Below are positions 46,357-59,628 of a DNA stretch of 64,000 bases, in pieces. How positions within the stretch are numbered: the stretch's first letter is position 1; each line of letters starts with the position of its first letter. The stretch covers positions 18,881,545 through 18,945,544 of the forward strand of contig ML677373.1 in assembly GCA_007922305.1 (NCBI GenBank), given 5' to 3'. The DNA is from Dermatemys mawii. Taxonomy: Eukaryota > Chordata > Testudines > Dermatemydidae. The position numbers were made by a program, and so were the translations under genes. Below the pieces are notes generated by a model. That model ran no database searches. It was not told the DNA's origin and saw only the letters and a program-made list of their open reading frames with translations.

Positions 46357-46988
46357 AGGAGTGAGGGGGCAGTGGCCTAACCACAAAGTATACTTTTCAA
46401 ATGAGAGTTTTTTCTACACAGATTAGCAGGGCTGAACCTGGAACTCTGGACCCACCTTTCTCTCCCTGCACACGTAAACACGCACATCCCCCCACCCCTC
46501 CGGAGTTTAAGAGATTTGGATAAAAATGGGCCCCGATCCCAAATACCTTGGTTTTGATATTGTAAAAACAGAGCTGGACTGATGTGACTTAGAGAACTCA
46601 CACATGCCCATTTTTGACTCATCTGTTATAGAGATTGGTCGAAGTTACACCATTGCAATTTGTGGTGCATTTGGAGCCAAAGTCCCTGGCCACCCACTCC
46701 CGAATATAAGTTGCTTTCATTGACATCAATGTGATGTGAGCACTGAGATTGAGGGTTATGGTTTGGGCCATTATATGGTCAGGGGCCACTTGCAGTATTT
46801 GGATTGGCTCAAGGCTCTCAGATTTCAAATATCTCCAAAGTCTGGATTCTTTGGATCCAGACTGCCTGTGTGGTACAAACTCTATGGATGAAGGAACCTT
46901 GCGTTCTGAGTTAAGGAAGGTTTGTATCTAGCTCACCTGTCCCTATTGCTCATCCTTGTTAAGGAGGCATGTTATTTTTGACACTTAC

Positions 46989-47072
46989 GGAGAAGGTATT
47001 CCGAGCTGTCATGGTCATAGTCATTGTCCTCAGGGAAGTGGTTGATTCGGAAGCAATGTCCTTTGTAGATTC
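46989..47072 (-). CDS. CACNG4: CACNG4 exon 2 (TARP gamma-4, first extracellular loop)
   Basis: An 84-base exon with acceptor cttgtttag and donor CTTCTCC|GTAAGTG, phase 1 at both ends. It encodes (G)[21 protein letters not shown] followed by SSEYLL(R), the conserved second half of the TARP extracellular loop that contacts AMPA receptor ligand-binding domains. The [23 protein letters not shown] wording fits gamma-4 rather than gamma-2 or gamma-3. The preceding standard exon (first helix and GLW motif) was not seen anywhere from 47073 to 64000 and is expected outside the window. Confidence 0.95.
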
Positions 47073-49325
47073 CTAAACAAGAACAAAACCAACAAGACAT
47101 TGAAAAACACATAGAAAAAGGACCTTTATAAATGGTCGTCTGCTAGTTCTGCTCCATTTTTTCCCCTTTTGAAACAGTTATTCTCTGGTAGGGTTTGCTC
47201 ATCAATTTCCTCACGTAAACAAGATAATCTAAACACCAGTTGCACAGTGAGCTTCATGTGGACCCAGGGGTCCAGCCACAAAGTGCAGGAGCAGGGCCCA
47301 AAGCTGTTTCTATGATTCATTAACCGGTGCTCTCACACTCAGGAATACAATTCATGCAGGGTGACTTATCTACTGCACAGAAGGGTTTGGTGTTGACTGA
47401 ATAAAGATTTGAAAATCATCAGTTAAATACCATTTTAGCCGGAGCACAGCTGCACCTTCTAGGATATGGCTGTGGATGTACTTTACTCATAATAAGGATT
47501 TTCTAGAAAAGAATGACTAAGCCAGGGGATTTCTGCTGTGCCCTGTGGCTCTCAGCTGCAGGTCTTGCTACTACCAAGTTCATCGAATTCATTCCCAGGA
47601 TAAAGTGGCACGGCTACTTTCTTTGTGATAACTGCTCAGGAATATTCTCTATAATTCATTTCAGTGGCTCTGAACAACAGCTACGTAGCTCATCCTGTGT
47701 GGGTAAATGACCCACCTGAATTGTCTGTAAGATGAGTCACAGCAATTCAGTTGCAAATTAGTATCTGCTAAACATACTTTGCAGTACCGCCCTTTGTTCG
47801 CTCTAGATTGGTTTGCTGCTCTTTTATGGCTCTTTAATGAGGCAATCTGTCCAAAGTATAGTTTTTAACCATCTTAAAGCTTATTTTTACAGCACTTCAT
47901 GAAATGAGAGCAGCTCTCTCCCAACAAAACATACTCCCTGAGCATCTGGATTGGGGTGGTTATTCCTTCAAGATGCTTGGTTGTGTCCAGATGCCAATTT
48001 CCATATTCAAACATAATTTTTCCTCCCATTCATTTTTTCAAAGCTATGTGTAGGAGAGGAATGTTTTGTTTTACGTCATCGTTTTCCAAAAGTTGTGACT
48101 CCTGACAGTTGGTGAAGCATTGCCCCTTGCTGCAAACAGGAAATAACTCTGGTATCACAGAGAGTATGATGTGGTAAGTATTCATAAATGCTGGTTTTTG
48201 AATGGCTACAGCTGTATGGTGAACTAGGAGATTGTTCAGCACTCAGTCAGGGATTCAAACGCAGCCCAAGTTGTTATAACCTGTCAGCTGTTTTTTAGCT
48301 TATGTGACGCCACCTGGCGATCTCAGTTTTGTTCCTAAGAGATCGATGTCTCCATAACAAATCCTGATTTTTCAGATGAGGCCATTTTTGGCAGTGTGAG
48401 CAGAGAAGCCAAGAACTGGATGGATATCAAGACTTGGACTTCGGTCTCATACTTAGAGGGGATCCCTTTCATGTAGGGGTTGAAACACATTGACAGGGCA
48501 ATATGGGGAAATATTGCACTGCTGCTGCCTTGGCTGTTCCTGTTCCATGAATAGAGCCTTTCATTTTCCAGTGTCGTGCATCTGAACATTTCAACACCAA
48601 TAAATTCACATGAAAGAATACAAACATGTAGGTACACATGATGAAGCTACCCAAGCCAGACATTTGTAGAATACATCTAGATTTCAAATCCCCTTCCAAC
48701 TTTCACAGGTGTTGGGATCTGGGGTTTCCATTTGGCAAGTTCTAGAAGGAGTAGGCAGCTGTGACATTTGGATCTGAATCAAAGTCTGGATTCTAAAACT
48801 TCTCTCCCAATAAGTTTGTTGCGGTTCCGATCAAGGGTTTGGGTTCCGGCTGTCATCTAACATCTGGTATTTGATGAGTAGGAACAGCAACAAGCTAAGT
48901 ACATTTGTTACATAAACAAGTGTAATGTAGTTCAGTGGAAGCTTATGAAAATCTCAGTGTGGCTCAATCGCACTGTCAAGAACTCCAGTGATATATTGGT
49001 TATCACCCAAATTGTTATTGTTTTTTGGCCACATAAACCGCAATTGGCTGCAGTAACAAAGTTCATGGCAGAACTGACCCAAAACCCACAACCAATATTT
49101 TTTCATAGGACTAAAGTTCAAAATCAGACTGGTGCAAAATTCAAAGCAGCTCACGTGGAGGCTGTAGAAAAATGGTTAGCCAGGAAATTGTGGTGAGCAT
49201 AAGAGCATCTCTTTGCTTTTTAGCACAGCTGCAGTGTCTTCTCTTCACTTGAACCAATCAAAACAAAAATAAAGTAACTAAAGACTGTACCAAAATTGAG
49301 TTTGAACAAAATATGCAGCACTTAC

Positions 49326-49434
49326 CACAGCAAGTGGTAATGCCGTACAGAAAGTCCAAAAGCAAGAAGCCAGAGGATTCCAGAACAATGCCTGATATTA
49401 TAATTCGGTGACCCATTGTCTCAAGTATCTGCAT
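49326..49434 (-). other. Candidate alternative first exon of CACNG4 (uncertain)
   Basis: On the minus strand there is an open segment ending in TGCTGTG|GTAAGTG, a strong donor. ATG codons lie at 49434-49432 and 49416-49414. From the second ATG it encodes 30 residues, starting MGHRIIISGIVLESSGFLLL and continuing through DFLYGITTCC, with one long hydrophobic stretch. It ends with one spare base, the phase required by CACNG4 exon 2, so splicing 49326 to 47072 is in frame and would give about 284 residues lacking the normal helix 1 and GLW motif. There is also an AG acceptor just before 49428, but using it as an internal exon after exon 1 would create an immediate stop. I do not recognise the peptide. 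It could be chance. Confidence 0.35.
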
Positions 49435-49969
49435 AAAATACCAATATTTTTTAAAAAGTTTCCCATAGTACTTGACAAAGAATGATACAGTGGCAGCTAG
49501 ATACTGATCACTGTGTAAGCAAATGTGGCTACATCATATGCACAGTAATAGCGCATGTGGATAGTCTTTCACTTTAGAACCTTATTTTATCCAGAGATGC
49601 TGTGTCTGCCAGAACACTGGGGCTGTCTCTTACCCTCTTCAGAAAGGGATGTGGAATATTTCACTTCTACTCTGGCTTCTACCAGAGATAAGTATAAGCC
49701 AATGTCACTGCCTAACAGTCCATCTCCTTACTGACAAGCGCTTTTGGACCAAGGTGCAATGCACCGTTAAGCCAGTAGGCCTATTTCCCCCACCCCCACC
49801 CCAAAGGATCACTGATTTACGTTTTAATGGATAACTTTGAAATTGGTCACTTCTTGAGAATGAACCTCGCTCAACCAAATAATTTCAATAAGAATTTGAG
49901 TGAGGACTTTGGGATTTGGTCCAATAATAATGAATAATCCCCATTTATGATGTAGTACTGATATAGTCT

Positions 49970-50150
49970 GAGGCAGAATGATCTAGGTTCTAACCAGCAA
50001 CCTGTATTCAGATTTCATCACAGACTTCCTGTGTGACCTTAGACAAGCCACTCACTATCTGTGCCTCAGTTCCTGTCTGTAAAATAGGGATAATAGCACT
50101 TGCCTACATCACAGGAGTTTTGTGAGGATAAACACATTACAAGACTGTGA
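49970..50150 (+). repeat. MIR-like SINE
   Basis: Forward MIR text in good order: ctgtgtgaccttagacaagc, ctatctgtgcctcagttcct, gtctgtaaaatagggataat, gttttgtgaggataaacaca. Confidence 0.7.
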
Positions 50151-53100
50151 GCTGTTCAGATACCATGGTTATGGGGGGCAGACAAGTACCTACATTGGAT
50201 AGTATTTTGCTAAAGTTATTTTAACTACCTAACAATGTAGGATTTCCAGCACCAGATCACGTTAGTGGTTCCAGTAGCTCGACTCTAGAAACAGGCAATA
50301 CACAATATTTCAGAGGAGAACAACTATCCTCCTTCCCTGAGGGTAGTACCTTCTTCCCACCCTTGTCTTTCAAACAATCCTCCAATATGATACATCTATC
50401 CAACTGTGCAAAAGTGTTCAGAGGGGTTAAAATTTCTTCCTGACCAGTGCAAGCAACGACTATTGCCTTGAAGCATAAGCGCTGACTACCTTTGTATGGT
50501 AACATTCATAGCCTCATTGGTTATACAGTTATCCATCCAACTTAGTATTTGACTAGCTTAGCAATAATGCCACTAGGTGTGCCTGAGCAGTGATGTTCAG
50601 TTCGAGATCTGAACTTTCCTAAGGAAGGAAGGGCGTTCAGATTCAAGCTTCCAGTTGGGGCCCATAAGAGAGACTAGACTGACCAGTGATCTTCTGACCT
50701 AGATCTGAACTTTCCCAAAATCCTGGGCACCAGGGATACAGATGGTGCTGCCTTGCTACCATTGGAATTTGGGCTTAAGGATTCTTTTCCTCCCTGTATT
50801 TCCTTGACATGTGTTGCAGCACCCACGGCCTTGTCTGGATGAAGCAGCAAACTCCACTTGATTACCTTTAGGCATCCCAGTCATGCACCATGCTCAGTTT
50901 TTGTCAGTAATAACCTTCCCTGATGATTTATAAAAGCATTTCTCACACAATACTGGCAGGTGGAGTGCTTAAATATTTGAGAGTCCTTGTCAAGGCTGTC
51001 CATGCTTTTGCTGTCTCCCTTCCTACACCCAATCCCGAAAACTAAACGCCAGGGGATGGTTCCATGCTGTTAATGTTTTGTTGTCATTTATCATACACTT
51101 CTATCATACAAGAAGCTGGCACCATTACAGCAGAGGGTCGTTAGTGCAAGGTGTTTGTGTCAATAGCACTTTTGTGCCTTTCTGCTCCAAGTACCATGTG
51201 TTTAGAGAAGGAGCTGTTGATAGCAGCAGGAGGAGAGATGATTCTGGCTGGTCCCCTCTCCCTCTTCATTAACATTCTGTGCTTGCACTGCAGGAGTGCT
51301 GCTCCATTCGTAGCTTCCTCCTTCAGCCTCCCTCTTTTCCCTTATTGATGAGATTATAAAGTGAAGCATCAATTTTAGGTGCCTCAGACAAAAAAAAATC
51401 GCTATTGTCCTCTCCAGGGATGCCAGTTTCCTATCCCGCACTTCGAGCAAGCTACCCCCTGCAGCCAATCCAACACTATCCTACGTCAACCATGCACAAC
51501 ATAACGCAGCCTCCAATATCTAGAAGTAAAGTGAGGAGAATTTGGAGAGGGGACTGTTGAGTGGGAGAGCTAAGGCTGAAGTGCGTGATGTGTAGCAGAT
51601 GGTAGCTGTGACACTAGGAAGAAGAGTGCCTGTGGATGGAGGAGAACAGGGTATGCACTCTCAGGTGGTTTAGCTTTGCCTTTATTGGGTTTGAGTCAGA
51701 TGTGATATGTGTGTAGCAATGCTAACTGCTTCACAACCGTGTGTTTTGTATAGTGTCAGAATGAATGCAATGTGCTTTGGCTATGTTGCTTACTCATTTG
51801 CTTTAATTAGCCCATATTCTATTCTACACCTGTACAAAGGGTAACAAAAACCAGAACATACGATGACATCAGTGAGCCGATGCACAATTTGGTGCTACCA
51901 AAGCAGCCTTCATTTTCAATTTAAATATCATTTATTTTTAGGTAAATGCATTAGTATATTAAAAAACAGTGGCACATCCTAGCCATCACCTAATTGGCTG
52001 ATTTCTTATAGGTGTCACACCAGAAAAGGATCTTGAGGAGGGATATGAAGGTGAGCAGAAAGTTGTTTTTTAAGGATTATTTCAGGGAGAGGCTGTACTC
52101 CAGGCATAAGGACCATAATTTGCACAGGGATGGGCAATGAACTAAGGCCTGCCCTGTTGTTCCCCTTGCTGTATTGGTTCTGAGGTTAAACCATGGACTG
52201 CATTTCCCAGGGCTGACCAACAGCCAATTTTACAGCTAAAACCTGAATGTTTAATAGACACATTTTCTGAAATCATCAGCCGAGAGAGGGTTGATTCAAA
52301 GTTAACAGTGCAAACAACATGAAAAAAAGGTGAGCAATTATAACTAAAAATCTACAGGAGCACCATGTCCATCTAACCAATAACCACACATTTTTATTTT
52401 TTTAATGAAATACCTTTGCATTTCTAATTTGAGGAAAGTAAAAATATCCATTCAGTAACAGAGAGAGACACCCAGAACAGCTAGAACGTATCTGGGGAGA
52501 ATGGCAATTGTTACATTTTTTTTTTATTTCTTACATGGTTCTCATGCCTGGCAAGTTCTGAAATATTTTGCAGTGTGGCTTGAGAACTAAGGAGATTGTA
52601 TATATATATCCGAGATTGCTGACTGTCTTTGCAAAGTTTAGAATTAGTGAGCCTGGCGGTACACGGCATTCATTACTCTGTTTTTACACTAGCAAAACTA
52701 TACTAATCTCAATAGAGTTTCACCAGCAGAAAAAACAGTGCAGAATAAGATCCACAAAGTTTACTTTTTTTCTCTTTCCCCTTTCTCTCCTGTTACCTCT
52801 TTTTGACTCGAATGATTTGCCATTATTCAGGGTCCTGTGGTTTCTTCTGGTTAGGAAGCTAAATTGATGGTGGAGCCAGGTATTTCTTTGATGCAATCCT
52901 GTATATTTACAAAGTATATACAAAGTCCTGTTTCCCTGAATGCAACAGGAATTAAACAGCTGGAAACTATTTCTATGCCCCCTTTCCAGACAGCACCTAG
53001 CCCAAACCCACTCTCTTAGCATTTTCTCCGGGTCATGCTACCATTACTTCTGTGACTGTGTCTGATGCTTCCTTGCTGCTTCTCTGAATCTGCTTCTTTG

Positions 53101-54009
53101 GTCTTTTCACCTCCTTCTCTCACAGACATATACAGCTCCATGAAATAACACCCCGTGACACCCATCTTCCTATTTAGTTTGGATTCCTGAACGGCCTCAT
53201 ACATGTGCCTATATTTTAGGTAGAGGTTCCTACTATTTCAGCTACCTGGTTCCATAAAGGAGTTTAATGGCTTCTTAAGAAGTTTCAGCTAGGCTTTACC
53301 CAAGCCATAAACAAACTATAAAATTTGCCAGTTCAGATCTGCCAGTTCAGAAAGGAAAGGCTGATACTCCTAAGAAGTTCTGGTTCAGAATTTGTTCCGT
53401 GTTCTTTATGTTCACATCTGGGGTTTTGCTATCTCCAGTTGCCAACTCCACTTAAAAAGAAATAGAATTTTCTTGGCTTGTCACTTTCTACATTGATTTG
53501 TCCATAGGTCGATTGTTTATCTCCTGCTGTTCTCAGAGAATGTCATGGACTTTTATTTAAGTGCCTCAAACAAGTACAGCTTTTGTGAGCCTTTGCCAGA
53601 AGATGTTTAATGCTGTCATTATAAAGGAAATCAGGCCCTAACAGATGCAGGCGGTGTGTAGAACATGCCAGGTGTGAATTTCCCATCTCACACAGGCTGC
53701 ATTGTCAGGGAGGAAGAAGCTGGTGGAGAAAGAAACCTTGTGGGGTAAAATACGCATGTATTGAGTCTTTTGGCTTTGTGAGCTGGTTGGTAGTTGAACA
53801 ATTTTTGTGATGATCAAAGACCCAAAGTCCAGTTTCCTTCTGAAAGTCACTGCCAATGGCTGAGGCAGATGTTGCCTGACACCCTATGAGTCCTGACAGT
53901 TTGGCCACATCCTGGTTTGTTTGCATTTGCTTCATCTTAAAGGTCCATTTTATGAAGTGCACTGTTGATGAACAGAGCTGTAAGTCACATCTTTTGTAAT
54001 ATGGGCCGC

Positions 54010-54660
54010 AATTGTGGGCACCTCCCAAACACCCGCTTGTGGCCAGAGGCCACTCTCCAGTACCCTTGCCTCTCTTTCCTGCTCTTCAGGGCCCTTTAAG
54101 AACTCAGTTCAAAGGTCATTCAAACAATCCCCTCTTAGGGTCCAGTTTACTGAGTACCCTGGTGCACACTGACCCTCTACGCCCCAGCCCCAATTCAGTG
54201 ACTCTCTCCTGATAATCCAAAAATAGGACATCAAATCTCAGCCTTCATCCCAGTTTCAGCTGGGCGCAGTCCCACCCAAACAGCCGGGCACAGTCCTGGG
54301 GGACTGTCTTTCTGCCTCCCGATCCCCCCTGCCTGGAGTTTCTTTTTCCACAGTCTTTCCAGCTGGGCCATTGCAGTCTCTCGCCGGCTTGCACAGTGTA
54401 TTTTCCAGGCCTCACTTCTGAAGAGTTTTCCTCACTCTCTCCTGCTTCTTGAGCTTCTCCTCTCCCCCACTGACTCAGGTACTGCAGGAGACTCCTGACT
54501 TCCAGCAATGTCTCTAGATCTAGCTACAGTTTTCTGGACTTCTCTACTTCACTGCAGCTTCCTGTTCCTTTCATACTGGAATCACCTAATTCCTCTAATT
54601 CCTCACAGGTGGGGCTCATGCTGAAATCAAGGTTGGCTTCTTAGCCCTAAGCCCTCCAAC
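54010..54660. repeat. Possible LTR-like dispersed repeat
   Basis: A C/T-rich block clearly different in composition from its surroundings (cagctgggcgcagtcccacc; ccgggcacagtcctggggga; cttgagcttctcctctccc). The style resembles reversed solo-LTR repeats of turtles, but I could not define ends or a duplication. It has no gene content. Confidence 0.3.
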
Positions 54661-57600
54661 TAATGAGGCAGCTCACTGTTTTCTAGTACCAGAGTCCTTA
54701 TTTATCATGCATTGTCTATGGGGGAAAGACATGGTTTTTGGTCACCATTCTAAAGATCTTCTGCTATCATTAACCTCATCCACTGTACAACATGGTCTAG
54801 TCTTATTTCCCTTTGCAGTTTCTCCTTTCGTATCCTTCTATAAACTAATAAGCACTGTCCAGTTTCTTTACTAGGAACCTAAATAGTTAAAGTGTTCTCC
54901 TTCATCCCCACCCCCCTGCTAACAGCACTAACTAGGCATTGCTATGTTACTTATATTAATACTTTTCCATAATAGTCTTATTATGCAGTGTGGCTGGAGC
55001 GCCACATTTCTGAAGTGACCTATTTGGTGTCCTGAGTGTGCAACTTTTGCAGCCATAAATAGCAAGCGTCTCAGTAGTAGTTTGGGAAGCTTGAACTTGT
55101 TGTCCCCTACCACACCCTTTTCTCTTTAATGCTCTTTAATTTCACAGGTTGGAATCTATCATCATCATTGATCTCCAGCAAATGTTATTGAATAGTCACG
55201 TCATCCTACGCAAAGTTCTCCAGCCACGTTGGAGAACTACTGCCTTACTCCAGGCACTGATGTCTCCTGGGAGATGATGCAGATGTTGCTTTCTGCACAG
55301 AATATTCATATTTTTTCTCATCAGGCAATTTTCAGATTTCATACTAACTGGGGCTACATGGTAGCTGTAGAAGTAATAGCTTGAAGGCACCAATGAGAAC
55401 AGTCAATCAAATATCCCGCATCATCCTGACCAGATTCTGATTTCATTCATACTGGAATAAACCCGGAATACCTCCAGTGACATCAGTGTTATTCTTTATT
55501 TATATTAGGATTGAATGGATTGTATTCCACCTGGACATCAGATACATCTTCATCCAAAATGAAAGCCACTTGTTTCTCATTTCTCTTTCCTGACCTCTGC
55601 ATATGGCAACATACACTAGGAAGTCTCTTTCGGGGCAGGGGGTAGGTTGCTGCCAGTCTGTCAATCATTAGAGAGGCCTGAAATGTCAGTTTTGTCTGCT
55701 ACAACTTTGAGATCAGATAGTCATCCTGTTTGATGTAGCATTCATAATCACCGAGTGACAAACCATATTTATTTTCACATTGTCAAACAGTGCTTTTCCC
55801 CCCAGCTAGCGCTACTAGGATTGAGTTTCCCTTAAGGGGGACTTAGTTTGGTTTCTTCCGTCTAGTTTCCTATACTCCAGATTGTTATCAGTTCTTCCTC
55901 ATTAACACAGTGATCAACCAAGACTTGATGGTTTTTGCTTTTGCGAGCACAGCACAGCTCTAAAGCCTACATCATGGTCCTTCAATTCCTCAAGGAGAAA
56001 AGATAAAGGAATGGACATTTACGTGCTTCCAAATCCCCTTGTTAATTTATACTTTAACATAGACGCAAGCATATACAAGGCATGAATGCTGCTCTCTGAA
56101 GTAAAGTAAATATACTTGGCATACTGTTAAGGCCAAATTCCCTAGATCTTCTGTTGTCTCACTTTTTCCGTACACGTTCTTAAGCTACTGCCAACTCCCC
56201 ACTAGTCCTTTCTTCTTTTAGAGCCTCTTGGAACTACAAAATCTCCATACTTAGAGCTGCTGAATTTCCTTCATCCACCTTGGTAGGCAAGTTGTGATTT
56301 GTAACTTGAACAAGCTAGCTTTGTGAACGGTAAGAACCAACACTCCATGGCAATCTTTGAGGATGATTAGATCTGCTTCTGAAGTGTGTATCTGGCATAT
56401 ATCTTATAACAGACCAAACCAAAAAAACAAGAGTCCACATCTAAATGTTGTGGCTTAGACCCATCTCCAATTCTTCCTAGGCACATAGACTGTCTTCACT
56501 GTTGATGTGGCTCATTACATTACATCACCAACCTAACTTGTTCTTGAAGGGAGACTTTGGTGCAAGGAAATATTCACTTCCAGCAAGCCAACAGGATTTG
56601 GGCTGGGAGTACTCAACACCCTTTGACCCCTTCACAGTCCAGCAACCTAGGTTGCTCTCTGACTTTCACACTTGCCTAGCACTTTTTCCATAAAAGCCTA
56701 CAAAGATGGTTGGGATACATTTCCACAGTACATGTTGGTGACATGCATGAATGCTATGATTACTGGAAAGTAGAAAGAGCAGCTCATATTAATGCTACCA
56801 CTTGTGAGATCTCATGATGAGTCAGAAATGTACATGTCATCATAATACTTATTTCCTAGGAGACACCTGATTATTCAGTCTGTTACAATAACAAAGAACA
56901 TCTTTACCTTGACAGATAGTACAGAAATTATGGCAAAGGAAAGCATTGCCTTGACACTTTAAAGGGAAATTGTTCTAAATTACCCTGTATCATTTGACTC
57001 ATCTCCTTTTGTTAAACACACGGTTCTTGGATCCAATCTGCTCAACTCCCAGGGCGCAGGCCACTGTATATCTAGGCTTTTCTTCATGACATCTGAAAGG
57101 ATAGCAGCAGACTCCCCATGGCTCTGAGCTAAAAGCACAGGGCATGACACGTCTATCACCTGCCTTGGTGTACAGTAGGAATAACTCGACCAAAGTCTAT
57201 GGAATTACAACAGTATAAATCTTGAGAAGGCAAGAGAGGACTCAATCCTATTTGTAAAGTGAGGTGGTGTGCAGGAGTAAGAACTACTTGTATGAGTAAG
57301 CCCTTCAGGATCAAGTTCCAGTCTTTATGTCACACACAGATAAGAATCAGAACACAATACAAATGTACACAGTAGAAAATAGTTGATTTCAGTAACTCCT
57401 GTAATTGCACGGGAATGATCGTAATGACTGGCTGGTGACATCACAGCTCAGAGCCATGAAAACAACAATCCCTGATGAAAGGTTACAAGCCCTTTTATTG
57501 ATACGTGAAAACTTTCAGAGGAAAAGTGTTACATTTGGGAAGGCGTGATGCACAAGTGAATTAATCAACTGATTAGGAATGCATGGGGTATTTTGACTCT

Positions 57601-58269
57601 GCTGGCATTGTGTAAAATTTCCATATGTCTCTTCAATCTGTGGTTATCCATTACCAAACTTCATCTCTTTGATGACAATTTTTAAAAAATTGGATATTGA
57701 AGAAGAAATAGGGAAACATCACTCCATAAATCATTTTAATTGAAAGGAATGCTTGCAGTATATCTGGCCCTACAATGCAGCAGCCTTGATTTGGGTCTTT
57801 ATTCATTTCAGAGCAAACATGTTCCCCTCATTTTTATGCCAGCTTGTTGAGAGTTATACACAGAAGCAATCTCCAAAGAGATTGATCATGCACAATCAGT
57901 GATGCAGGACCGAAGCAAGACAAATGACTTCAAGGAATGCAAAAGTTAGGGGAAAGAGAAGCGACCTTGATGATGGCTGCATTTCAGAGAACTTGAGCCA
58001 AAGGTTTCAAGTCCACCACAGAGCTGCATTAACACAAAGGGTAGGCCACCGAGATAGACCATGCAATCCCCCTCAGGAGACTGCCCAACTATATAATACA
58101 CCCAAAGATGATGCCTAACCTTGGAAACATAATTGGGATGCAGTTAGAAAGACCAGAGTCTAGAATGAAAAATAAAGGGATCAAAAATGCTCCAGTAAAT
58201 TAAATGCAACCTGGAAAGAAAATATAAAGACAGCAGATTTGAAGGACATGCAAAGACATGACTTTATTG

Positions 58270-59168
58270 CAGGGAATCTCAAACTTCATGACACAGCAAC
58301 CCCCTTCTGACAACAAAAATTACTACACAACCCCAGGAGGGGGTCCAAAGGACCAGGAGGGAAGACTGAAGCTGGACCCCCACCTGAGCCCCACAACCCC
58401 AAGGGCGGGGGCAAAAACAAGGCTGAAGCCCCACTGCTTTGGGTAGGGGGACCAAAGGCAAAGCCCAAACTGTGTGCTACCATTCCAGGGTGCCACCTTG
58501 TATACTGGAGTCCCACTGAGCCCACCCATTCCACCAGCCTGGACTCCCTCACTCTGTCCTGGGCCAGGCCCTCAAGCCTTCTCCAGCACACGTGTCCACA
58601 CGCACACACACACATTAACACACAGGCACACGCTGCAGAAAGATACAAAGACACTGAGACCAGCTCTCTGTGGGAAGACTCAACTCAGGGATTGCTCAGC
58701 ACTCGAGCGCACATCTCGTTTAAGATGGAAACCCAAAATTATATTGTCTTGTGCTGCATAGAGATCTATACAGTGCAAGCTCATGAAATCCGCCCCCTCC
58801 CCCAATGTGGAGGAAGATGTGCACAGCTTTCTCCCCTCTGCACCCCCCCGCCGCCCATTATGAGTTATACAAACTGGTTTTAGAATGAACAACAACCAAG
58901 TTTTATTAACTACAGACGGTAGATTTTAAGTCATTATAAGGCATAGCTAACAGATCAAAGCAGATTACTGAGCAAATAAAACAAAACACACAAACTAATC
59001 TTATAACTCTTCGCTTAGCATTGTAGTTATGTGCCTAAAAAATGCAACTTTAAGTGAAACAATGTTAAGAGAATCCAATTTCCCCGTAAGAATTAATGTA
59101 AATGGCAGACGGGAGGATGGGGGAGGTTAGGTTCCATGGACATTTTTTTCACCAGACAAAAAACTATG

Positions 59169-59239
<71 letters not shown>

Positions 59240-59628
59240 TCTGATTTGCATACCGCCTGGTGGACATTCCCCAGGTGAAAACACAGTTGTAATTGTTACA
59301 TAGACATACACATTGGATAATTACTGTTAGGAAATCATAACCTTTCCAATGATAGCGCTCATGCCCCATCTTGCGTAAAACATATCTTAGTTATGCCATA
59401 TTCATATCATAAGCAAATCTCTATGAGGAATATGGGGCATAGTGTTACACCCGCCACCCAGGGCTGAACCCCTTGGGCTTTGGCTTCAGCCCCGGGGCTC
59501 AGGCTTTGACTCCGGCTAGTGGTGCTCAGGATCCAGGCCCCAGCAAGTCTAACAGCAGCCTTGGCGACCCCATTAAAACAGGATCCTGACCCACTTTGGG
59601 AGCCCAACTCACAGGTGGAGAACCACTG
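58270..59628. mobile_element. Probable 1.36-kb hAT element with internal microsatellites
   Basis: The left end cagggaatctcaaacttcat and the reverse of the right end (cagtggttctccacctgtga) are related inverted repeats of the cagtggttctcaaact type. Flanks ctttattg (58262-58269) and ccctattg (59629-59636) match at 6 of 8. The interior includes a CA-rich stretch (58595-58630), an A/T-rich middle and a (TA)n(GA)n microsatellite. It might instead be two separate element halves. Confidence 0.45.
59166..59237 (+). repeat. (TA)n(GA)n microsatellite
   Basis: About 20 bp of TA followed by about 50 bp of GA, directly readable. It produces spurious Ser-Leu open frames on the minus strand. Confidence 0.95.

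Larger units (their letters stand above)
40710..46988 (-). other. CACNG4: CACNG4 intron 2
   Basis: Intron between exons 2 and 3. It holds a purine-rich tract with a four-repeat GGGGT run (41647-41666), a SINE fragment (42225-42345), an A/T-rich low-complexity block (42780-43030), an element with tctacact motifs (43130-43400), a 625-bp hAT element (44197-44821), a dispersed repeat (45285-45660) and a GA microsatellite interrupted by an assembly gap. 43400-44190 shows nothing recognisable. Confidence 0.9.

Noticed and set aside
46094..46386. Ser-Leu repeat protein
   Set aside because: Translation of a GA microsatellite that spans an assembly gap.
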